From Torreya grandis (lineage: Eukaryota > Streptophyta > Pinopsida > Cupressales > Taxaceae): DNA of 64,000 nucleotides. Position numbers and translations under genes: made by a program. This document shows positions 55,488 through 64,000 of the stretch, piece by piece (within the stretch, counting starts at the first letter, position 1; every line of letters starts with the position of its first letter). The stretch lies in contig JARHVA010000398.1 of the NCBI GenBank assembly GCA_037957365.1, positions 3,088,001-3,152,000 on the forward strand. The letters are read 5' to 3'. The notes below the pieces were generated by a model. It saw nothing but the letters and a program-made list of their open reading frames with translations, was not told the origin of the DNA and searched no databases.

Positions 55488-57330
55488 TAGGTGAAATTAT
55501 TTTTTGAAAATACAAAACCAAATCAAACATTGAGGTCCTCTAGTGAAAATCTCTCTGAGGTAATTTTGGACCAAGAAAAAAGTAAAGAAAAAGACAAGCC
55601 CCTTGGTGAAAAATTGTTTCAGGAGCCAATGGATGGGGAAGTTCACCTTCCTCAAGAATGTCAAAGTAATATAAGTTAACATCTTACATTTGGATTAGAC
55701 ATTGGTGCAAAATAACAATAGGTGTTTGCTCAGTTAGTTCAAGAATACCCAGAAACATTCATTGAATGACCATTACTAGAACTAGGTGATTCAAATTCTT
55801 CTTACATGGGTGGACTTGATGGTCCAAAATCTGATGAATAAGATAAATTTAACTTCATGCTAAATTTATTATAAGATGGTTCTACACTGTTAATGGAAGA
55901 CACCACTGAGGCCAATATTGGTATAATAAATGACCCTAAAATGGTTAATCTTGGTACAATAGATGACCCCAATATTGCTATTCTTCATGATTTTATTGAC
56001 GTATTTGCATGTTTTTATCATATATACCTGGGTTGGATTAGTCTCTACTCATACACTATTTTTTGGTGCACCCAATTCCAAGCCCGTTAAACATAAATTA
56101 TGGAAAATGTATTTGTAGATTGCTATACTAGTTAAGAAAGAACTAGATAAGTTATTAGGGGCCATATTTATTTCAATAATTGATTACTCAAAATGGATAT
56201 CCAATATTGTTCCAATTAACAAGAAACCAAAAGGTATTCATCTATTCATACACTTTACGGACATCATCAAAGAGTGTCCAAAAGATGATTTTCCTTGACC
56301 AAACATTGACATGATTGTCAATTAAATAATAGGGTATGAAATTTTATCCCTCATGGATGCCTTTTAAGATATAATCATATTAAAATTATACCAAAGAATC
56401 AAAATAAAAAAACATTCACCACTCCTTGGGGAACATTATGTTATCAAGTCATGTCATTTTGCTCAAAAATGCTAGCGACACATACCAACGTGCCATGACT
56501 ATCATCTTGCAACACATAGTGCATGACATTGTTGAAGACTATGTCGATGACATTTTAAGAGAGTCAGGAACACAAGCTACACATCCAAAAGTTCTATGGA
56601 GGATCTTTGATATACTTCATGAATATAAGGTATGCCTTAACACAAAGACATGTGTCTTTAGAATCACATCAAGACAATTACTACGATTCATTATTTTTGA
56701 TTTTAGAATTGAATTTGATCTAGCCAAGGTGAAGGTCATCACATATATGCCTCCCCCTTATAATTTGAAATAAATCTATAGTTTTTAAGGTAAAATCTAA
56801 GTTATCCATCACTTCATTTCATGGTCTGTTGATTGCTGCTATCCTTTCACTTATCTCTTGAAGAAGGACACCACTTTTCAATGAAATGTTGACTATTAAG
56901 AGGCATTTGAGTAATTAAAAATCTATTTAGTGAACCTACTTGTTTTGGTATCACTAAAACTGGGAAAGCCTCTATTACTTTATATCTTAATAACTAAACA
57001 TGCTTTGGGGGCACCTTTGGCCCAACATGATAACCAAAGTAAAGAACACACAATCTATTATCTAAGTAAGACACTGTTGCTTATGAACACAAATATACAC
57101 CAGTGAAAAAGACATGTTTAGAATTCGTCTTTTCATCATATAAGTTGTGCCACTATATGTTAAATAACAAGATAATTATTATTGCAAAGGTTCATCCCCT
57201 CAAATATCTCCTTTTTTAAGTAGCATTGATAGGTCGTATGGCCAAATGGATTATGTTCCTAAGTGTGTTTGACATTAAATACACTAATCAAAAGGCCATC
57301 AAATGGAAAGTACTTGAAGATCAACTTATC
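55488..57330 (+). pseudogene. Tat-1 pol remnant: linker, RT and RNase H traces
   Basis: A linker (55491-55679, Glu/Lys-rich) is followed by LHDFIDVFACFYHIY, similar to the LLKEYxDVFAWSYxDM segment before Tat RT. RT follows in several frames: DYSKWISNIVPINKK (about 56180), ECPKDDFP and NIDMIVN, then TYQRAMTIILQHIVHDIVED and the intact catalytic box YVDD at 56540-56551, HEYKVCLNTKTCVFRI and AKVKVITYMPPP. Below 56780 only traces of RNase H remain. The RT is clearly Tat-type and on the same strand as the gag-protease at 33880-38200, so both are probably parts of one element. Confidence 0.85.
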
Positions 57331-59021
57331 GAAGCACCTTTTTAAGATACCCATCCTTCAACCAAGCATTTCTTCAATGATTCTATCTTCACTCTTGAGT
57401 AGTCATGTCAATGGAAGCTATATTTTGAAGGTTCCTATTAGAGTAGGGGTTTGCTATTTTCCCATATTTATTTATTATGGGATTTTGTCCCCTCACTTAG
57501 GAGTTTCCCTAATTTTATGCACAAGTTTGCTTAGGTGTACTTGGAGTTACATTTTGACTAAATGAATAGGAAGTAACTCCCTTGACCGACTATTATGGGT
57601 GTGGGAGTTACTCTTCAATTCTTGGTTCTTTGATCACCTTTCTTAGAGGGGTTACTCATGCAATCCTATTTGTACACCTCACTCAGTGAGCTACTATTTA
57701 ATGAAATATTGGGTTTTGGATCTTATCTTGTTTATTCAATATTATCATGCATGTGATTTCATTTGGTTGCAGCTATTATGTTGTGTACCTCCTTGACTTG
57801 TGCCTATCATAAACCTGTGCATTCACTTGATCTAAAGATCTTCATATCCACTAAGATAAGGTATTAGAGTGACATTATAATATTTGAATGTCTTTATGCT
57901 ATTGATTTTATTTAGAATCATGAATTTATTTATAAAATAAGATTGTATTCATGTTTCCTACTCTCTCCATTATTGGGAGTTTTTCCATGCTAGTATATTC
58001 TTTCTTATTTGACATTGGATTATCTGAAGTTGTATGTAGGTAGTCCTTATTCTCAGTTGAAGTGATAAAAATACATGTGCATGAGAGAAAATAATTTGGT
58101 CTTATTATCTTGTAAATTAGTACAAAACTATGCATAATTCCTCAAGCATTTGATTCATTGTTCAAGGTTGAAGATTGCATCTTGGCGTCGCCCACTAGCA
58201 AATCCATGACCTATTATGGATTTTGGACTCTCTGAGGCTCCTTGTTGGATCCCATGATCTATTTAGTGGAATTAGAACTATGTCCTATTCCACAACCTCT
58301 TACTATTCTCTTGAGATATCTAAGACCTCCAATCGGCCATCATTTCTCTCATATTTATTAGCCTTTAGTTGATCGATGACTATGAGCCTCTTCACACCCT
58401 GCATGTAGCCTATTGATATGTTTAAGGGCTATGAAGCTACCAAGATAAATTTTTATTTAGGTAACAACACCAAAGGTTTTTGATTTAAACCCCACCTTTT
58501 CCTTTTTTTACTAAAACTACTTTTTTTAATAAAAGTGCATTTAAATTTTTTATGTGCAAACATTTAAAATGGGTCAATAGCTCTTGTAGGAGTTAAATTT
58601 TTTTTTTTTTTTTTTAATAAAAATAATAGATTGTGGGTGTTAAGATGATAATTTTTATTTTGTTTAATAATCTTTATATTTTTTTTAGTCGAAGATTAAA
58701 GGGTGAGGTCCAGTTTAGAAGGTGGTCAAACCCCCTCACAAGCAAAAACATCTTTTTTCTCTCTTTACTTTCCCACATTATATGTACTATTATTGGATGC
58801 ATTATCAGTTAAGCCTGACATCCTCATTTTATCTTAAAAACCACATATTTTTGATATTTACACTAGTTACTCTAGATGTATTATCAGTTGTGCTTGATGT
58901 CTTTTGAGCATGCATTATTTAAAATATTCAAGAGGTTCACTATTTCATAGTTTGAGGGGTGTATTGTGTCTTTGAATCACTTTCCATTCTATTTTACAAT
59001 TTTATTTATGTAACAAAATTT
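57331..59021. other. spacer with LTR-like wording, no genes seen
   Basis: The stretch 57430-57860 has LTR-like features: repeated GGAGTTACT/GGGAGTTACTC phrases, CTATTTAATGAAATATT, and AAGGTATTAGAGTGAC at about 57859, which resembles a mutated GGTATCAGAG primer site. No partner LTR was found. A (T)17 run lies at 58599-58615. Otherwise nothing identifiable is present. Confidence 0.35.
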
Positions 59022-59309
59022 TGTTAGGAATGGTGAAGAAACATTCCAACCCAAGATTTTGAAGTGTTAATCAATAAAAATATCACACAAGGAAGATATA
59101 GAGAAATGATTACGAAAGAAATCAAATAAAGTGTTATTCAAAAAATGAGATGCTAGTACAAAGGAAAGCTCTTGCATAAGTAGACAAGGCACAATAAAGA
59201 ACTATCCTAACTAACTAATGTGGGATAAATCCTCACATAGGAAAAACTCATAAAAGGATGAAATAACTAGCTAATACACTAGCAAACATGAGAAATAAAT
59301 ACTCTTACA
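59022..59309 (-). repeat. copia 3' LTR (288 bp), minus strand
   Basis: On the minus strand it runs TGTAAGAGTATTTATTTC ... CATTCCTAACA, with TG/CA ends, directly after a purine tract. No second copy is available in the window, so the outer end is set by the TG/CA rule and TGTTAGGAATGG on the plus strand. Confidence 0.7.
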
Positions 59310-59320
59310 CCCCCTCAAGT
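59310..59320 (-). other. copia polypurine tract
   Basis: CTTGAGGGGGT-type sequence on the minus strand directly precedes the LTR start TGTAAGAG. Confidence 0.75.
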
Positions 59321-59449
59321 GAAGCTAGGGGATAAAAATAGCCAAAAAATAAATAGTGACATATCTAAAGTATGAGTCCTAACAACTAGGCCTGCTAAGT
59401 TACTCATGTATAATATGTATCCATAAAATGAATAAAGAAGATGTCCTCA

Positions 59450-60200
59450 CAAACACCACCTAAGGACAACTTCTAAAACCCCAAGCATGCCATCGAATTC
59501 AATAAAATGAGGTGATGTAAAAGGCTTCATGAAGATGTTTACAACTTGTTGCTAAGTCAAAATGCACTCCAAGCCAAGAACTCCATCTTGAATGTGATGA
59601 TGAATGAAACACATATGTACCTCAATGTGTTTGGCCTACTGATAGTTAATTGGGTTATGAGATATGTGAATTACACTTTGGTTATCACACCAAAGTATAG
59701 TGGTTGAATCCTACATGAAGCCAAACTCTATTAATAACTAACAAAGCCAAATAATCTACTGACTCACTATAATTTCTTCCTTGTACTCAACCTCTATAGA
59801 TGATAGTGTAATATCCTACTACTTCTTGCAACCAAGCAATAGGTGAACAACCAAGAAAAAAGATGAATTTAATAATGGAATGCCTGTCATCAAGAGAACC
59901 TACCCAATCTGAATCATTGTACCCAACTGAGTGGAACCCCTAGTGTAATGTAATCCTAAATGAGTAGTGCCTCACAAATATCATAAAATCCCTTTGGCAG
60001 CCTGCCAATGGCTATCATGAGGGTCATGTGCAAACCTAGATATAATATTGATTACAAATAAAATGCCAGGGTGAGTATGGGTCAAATACATAAGACTCCC
60101 AACCATTCGCCTATACAATGTAGGATCACAAAGTGGAGTAGTATAAGAGGTAGTGAGAGTCACTCTAGACTGAAAAGGAGAACTTTAATTACAATTAGCC
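59450..60200 (-). pseudogene. copia RNase H and RT end remnant
   Basis: The minus-strand open frame 60163-59981 reads CDPTLYRRMVGSLMYLTHTH and FAHDPHDSHWQAAKGIL, the RT-RNase H junction of copia. Continuing through stops and shifts, RNase H shows LDDRHST, SSIEVEYKE, ILWCDNQSVIHISHNP and KHIEVHMCFIHHHIQDGVL, near the expected positions. It ends with QQVVNIFMKPF, the usual copia terminus. Function is lost. Confidence 0.9.
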
Positions 60201-61110
60201 ATGCCAAAATGTTGAAGAATATCAAGGGTATACTTCTACCGAATCAAATAAATCCCTGTATCTAATTATGAAATCTATAAACTAAGGAAGAAATGAAAAA
60301 TACCAAGATCCATCATGTCAAATTGTGCTAAAAGTGCCTACTGAATAATCTGAATCTAAGATGAGGAGTTGCTTATGACAAGTAGATCATCAACATATAA
60401 GAATAGTAGAATAATGTCCTCTATAATATGCTAAATATACACTATGGGATCAAAGTGGCAATGAACAAAGCCAATGGATAGAATAAATGAATCCATCTTC
60501 TCATACCAAGCTCAAGAGGCCTATTTGAGATCGTAAAGAGACCTCCTAAGTTGACAAACGAGAATAATCATGAAAAAACCTAGCAAGTTACTCCATATAG
60601 ATTTGCCCATGAAATTATTCATGTAATAAATCACTCTTAACATCTATCAGATAGACTGACCAACCCTGTGATGTAGCAAGATAAAGTACAAGGCAAACAA
60701 AATCCATCTTCACAACAGGTGAAAAAGTCTCAAAGTAGTCAACACCTTTGACCTAAAATAACCTTTTTTACAAAAATATGTGCCTTATACTTATCAATGG
60801 ACCCATCAACTGCATGCTTGGTGCAATAAATCTACTTTCACTTAGCCAAATTTATTCCCTTAAGAAGAGTGACCAAATCCCAGGTGTGATTCTTCATCAA
60901 TGAAGAATACTCATAAATCATTTCATCATCCCAATTTTATATCCCATGAGACTATGAAAAATATTTTGGATCCCTATAAAATACCTAACACAAAAATTTG
61001 GTACCCATAGAATGTGCATAATGATGCCAAGTAGGTGAAATATCTTATATGAAAGGTACTACCTTAAAAAATATACTATGTGCCCACCTAGGCATAGTGG
61101 TAACATCAAT
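60201..61110 (-). pseudogene. copia reverse transcriptase remnant
   Basis: On the minus strand it reads SSLMKNHTWDLVTLLKGIN, DGSIDKYKAHIFVKKGY, LATSQGWSVYLIDVKSDLLH, QLRRSLYDLK and AWYEKMDSFILSIGF. The catalytic box LLFLYVDDLLVISNSS has its YVDD codons at plus-strand 60397-60386, intact. MMDLGIFHFFLSL and YTLDILQHFGM follow. Four or more stops interrupt it. Confidence 0.92.
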
Positions 61111-61169
61111 ATGAATAAAATCCTCATCTATTATAGCCTCCTTAGGAATTTCTTGAATTGGTTCCTCAA

Positions 61170-62080
61170 AAAATGAATCCTCGAGAGGAGGTGATGAATC
61201 ATCAAAAGAAAAAGAAGGCATGGAAGAAGATGGAGAGTCGTGAGATGTGAAGTGCTCATCAAAATGTACATGTGTTCAAAAATAAACATAATGAGTATCA
61301 TGATCTAAAAGATGATAAGCTCTTATGTCCTCATAATACCCTACAAAAATCAAAGGTTTTATCTTCTTATCTAATGCTTTCCTTCTCTTATTTGGTACAA
61401 ACACCCAAGCAAGTCTTGTAAAGACTAAAAAAAATGAGACATCAGGATTGGTTCCAGACCAAGCCACCTCTAGATTCATATGCTCAAGTTATTTATGCGG
61501 TGTGTGATTTTGAATGTAGTTTGTAAAATTAAATACCTCTACCTAATAGATAGGAGGCAAATACCATGAACACATCATGTAGTTAGCCATTTCATTCAAA
61601 GTTCAGTTCTTCCATTTTACTAAGCCATTCTATTGAGGAGTATGAGTAATAGAATCCTGGTGAATAATACCATAAACTATCAAAAAATAAGATAACTATT
61701 GACTGAAGTACTCCCCTCATTATTTGTATGAAGCTTCTTGATGTAACTAGAATACTGTTTCTCTACCAAAGCCTTAAAGACTTTGAAGTGAGCAAAGACA
61801 TTACTCTTGTAATTAAGGAAATAAACCCAAGTACACCTTGAGAAATTATCAATGAAAGTAAGTTCATGCTTAGCTCCATTGAAAGTTATAGGAAAGACCA
61901 TCAAATCATTATGTATGAGCTCAAGTGGGTGAAGATCTTATGGACATACCCTTAGGAAATGAATCTTGGTGTTGCTTCCTCCATGCATAACCAGGGCAAA
62001 CTCCATCAAGACATGAAACTGTAGGAAGACCCTCTACCATACTATGAGTGATTAACTCCTTCAAATATCTATATTTTAGG
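61170..62080 (-). pseudogene. copia pre-integrase and integrase remnant
   Basis: On the minus strand the pre-integrase motif reads KRFGHLKYRYLKELI (about 62080-62030). The core at 61904-61680 reads ELTFIDNFSRCTWVYFLNYK, with the first Asp present, and IKKLHTNNEGS, where Asn replaces the second catalytic Asp (TDNGGE is usual). The C-terminal part at 61479-61276 reads AWSGTNPDVSFFLVFTRLAW, KRRKALDKKIKPLIFVGYYE. An acidic Ser-rich linker (SHDSPSSSMPSFSFDDSSPP, about 61250) leads to RT, as usual in copia. Confidence 0.92.
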
Positions 62081-62429
62081 TGTCCAAATCTCTTATGATA
62101 AAGTTAAATCTCAAAATATGTATGAGAAACTAAACACATTCTTAAAGGAGGAGTATCAACAAAACCCTCAAAATAATAGATTTGATAACTATGATCAATA
62201 ATACCCTATGCAATAAGTGTGTGTGGATCTAAAAAAACTTGACCTTAAACACCATGTGGTGTGAAAGTCACTATATTTCCCTAACCAAAATGATAAATTT
62301 GATAAACTAAAAGTAGATTGGTGGAACACATAATGCATCATTGATGCGGCCATCATCTAGTTGTTTGTCACCATTCCCCTTAATAGAAATTAAAGAAGAA
62401 TATCCAACCTCAATATTTGAAGTATAAAT

Positions 62430-62520
62430 CAAACCAAAAGATACAAAGGACTCTTTGAAAGAAGTCATATGGTGTGAAGCACCAAAATTTAGAACCCAAC
62501 TATCTGAAATAGGTAACTAT
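62430..62520 (-). pseudogene. copia protease active-site remnant
   Basis: On the minus strand SDSWVLNFGASHHMTSFKES is seen, where SWILDSGATHHMT is usual. The catalytic Asp is Asn and the following Ser is Phe, so the protease would be dead. SIEVGYSSLISIKGNGD-like flap wording follows towards 62370. Confidence 0.85.
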
Positions 62521-62609
62521 GATCTCTCGACAACATTAAGTGTTTTCTCATGCTCATGAGATGGAGGATTGGAGATATAAATCTTATGTTTCCTAACGAC
62601 ATCCTCTAG

Positions 62610-63380
62610 GGATTACATTCTATTGAAACACTTAGACTCTTCATGACTAGTTCCCCCACAATAGGAACATGATAGGTTAGACTTATTATTGAATTTGGAA
62701 GATGATTTGGGTTTAGATGTGTTGGTGTTGGGTTTAGGTGCATTTTGAGATGGAGGAGTAGTGTTCTTCTTCTTACTCTTTGTTTTTCCCTTTTTGTTAG
62801 GATGTGATGCGACTAATGCTTTTTTAGAGGTGAAAGACTCAAGATGAGATAATTTTGATTCCTCTGTAGTAAGTCTCTCATAAAATAACTCTAGATATGG
62901 CATTTTGAATGTAACACCTAAAGCATCTATACTAGAGAAAAAGGTAGAAGCAAAGATTTAGAATGGGTCACTCAACTTAGATAAAATCAAGTATACACAC
63001 TCTTCATCTTTATTAACTCCTCCACTCCCCTTCAACTATGTCAAAAAATTCTTAAACTTAGTGAGATAGTTTATAATATAGACAAAGTCATTTAGATTGA
63101 GTGAAGTGAGCTCCACTTCAAGTTGCATGGCTCTTAAGTGATCTAATTTCCCAAATAAACCTTTTAGCTTAGCTCATATTTTAAATGGAGTATCACACCC
63201 ATCCAAATGAAATAACAAATTGTCACTCACATAAGTCCCAATTAAGCCCATACACTATTTAAACTTACATTGGTGTGAATTATTTTGAAACTCACATGTG
63301 AATTATGGTTGAGTTTCATTCATTAGGGACCATAATCGTTTACATTTTATGATTGTTTCCATTATAGGTCTTCATGTATG
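62610..63380 (-). pseudogene. copia gag remnant with intact CCHC knuckle
   Basis: On the minus strand traces from about 63380 read RPIMETIIKCKRLWSLMNET, GLIGTYVSDNLLFHLDG, then LKGLFGKLDHLRAMQLEVEL and LSKLSDPFxIFASTF, the alpha-helical UBN2/Retrotran_gag pattern of plant copia. An open stretch 62903-62613 covers MPYLELFYERLTTEESKLSH, a Lys/Pro/Asn-rich basic linker and an intact knuckle, CSYCGGTSHEESKC. No start codon was identified. Confidence 0.9.
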
Positions 63381-64000
63381 GTAATTGTGTGTATTCAAAG
63401 ACTCAAAATGGTCAATACCATAAGTATAAGCCATCTAATGAATCATCAAATAACATAAATAATGCAAAAAAGTGCACAAAATTGGCATTAAGACAAACCC
63501 CCAAAAGATTGTATTAAGGACCCCCAAATTTGGCACTTTATAAAAATAATGAAATTTTAAAAATTAATGACACTAATGGATAGAGAATTAAAAACCATAC
63601 ACTTTAAAAAAAATAGAACTCAATTCTAAGTTATGGTTCAAAAGTTAGAGGCTTTACGAATTCTTGTAAAATAGGTCAAAACATTAAAAAAAAACACTAC
63701 AAATGGATTTTAGTGACTAAATAAAAAAATAATGTAGGAATCCAACCACTCATTGGAACTGGAATCAAACCAAACAAATAAATTCCAACCAAATTGAAAA
63801 ATATCTTTCTGGTTACCTCAATATGTATGCAAGTGATTTTGACTTCCTCTTGAAGTAAAAAATTATAGCTAGGAAATAAAATAATGAATAAAAATAGTTG
63901 TTTGTGAGAGGAAAAAAAGGAAAATTTCTTGTTGTTGGTTATTTAAATCCAAATGGGAAAAAATAAATTCAATGCCACTCTTAACAAAGTTTGATCTGGT
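63381..64000. other. window end, AT-rich, no signal
   Basis: The copia gag start, primer site and 5' LTR were expected here on the minus strand but were not found. Neither TGGTATCAGAGC nor a match to the 288-bp LTR is visible. Confidence 0.45.

Larger units (their letters stand above)
59022..64000 (-). mobile_element. Ty1-copia element, minus strand, cut by window edge
   Basis: Reading right to left: gag (63380-62610), protease (about 62500-62440), pre-integrase and integrase (about 62080-61270), RT (about 61100-60100), RNase H (about 60100-59450), a polypurine tract and a 288-bp 3' LTR (59309-59022). The domain order and motifs are those of copia. All domains are present, but with many stops. 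The 5' LTR is not seen before 64000. Confidence 0.93.

Noticed and set aside
1..64000. Host protein-coding genes, tRNAs, rRNA or bacterial-type operons and ribosome binding sites
   Set aside because: None was found. All coding-like signal is retrotransposon-derived, and the tRNA-like words are primer sites only.

Overview
The window looks like intergenic DNA from a large, repeat-rich land-plant genome. It is AT-rich, contains no intact host gene, tRNA or rRNA that I can recognise, and is built almost entirely of decayed LTR retrotransposons. The Ty3-gypsy Tat-type gag and protease, the archaeal-type RNase H, the initiator-Met tRNA primer sites and the long LTRs (0.9 to 2.8 kb) all point to a plant. 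A gymnosperm or another giant-genome plant is plausible but not proven. Every coding remnant carries stops or frameshifts, many explainable by C-to-T or G-to-A change, as expected of old methylated transposons.

Layout. 1-5874: the 3' part of a Ty1-copia element with gag (four zinc knuckles), no visible pol, and a probable long 3' LTR. 5875-7028: AT-rich spacer with a two-copy tandem repeat. 7029 to about 11700: a non-autonomous LTR element with a complete 5' LTR, primer site, polypurine tract and a truncated 3' LTR, but no recognisable pol. 11700-17174: pyrimidine-rich DNA without clear genes. 17175-32748: a Ty3-gypsy element (gag, protease, archaeal-type RNase H, RT, RNase H, integrase) with long LTRs carrying a roughly 23-bp minisatellite. 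Its 5' LTR is split by a 3990-bp Ty1-copia element (19513-23502) with a perfect TGGGA target duplication.

32749-42373: spacer, then gag, protease and a G-patch-like stretch of an old Tat element ('Tat-1'). 42374-54703: a younger Tat element ('Tat-2', minus strand, GTGGG target duplication) with gag and the start of the protease but no pol. It is itself interrupted by a 2169-bp mini-copia element (45171-47339, TGCTT target duplication) whose two 946-bp LTRs enclose only 277 bp. 54704 to about 57300: RT and flanking pol of what is probably the same Tat-1, displaced by the later insertions. 59022-64000: a Ty1-copia element on the minus strand running off the window, with gag, protease, integrase, RT and RNase H remnants and a 288-bp 3' LTR.

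The most interesting signal is a phased array of a 12-bp palindrome close to ACCGACGTCGGT. It occurs in the LTRs of the copia element at 19513, in the related mini-copia, and in the LTRs and leader of the unrelated gypsy element Tat-2. A further copy lies inside the pol region of the copia element, where the 21-bp period equals seven codons. Spacings cluster near 21, 31 or 41 bp. Each perfect copy joins two ACCGAC (DRE/CRT-type) half sites around a GACGTC core.
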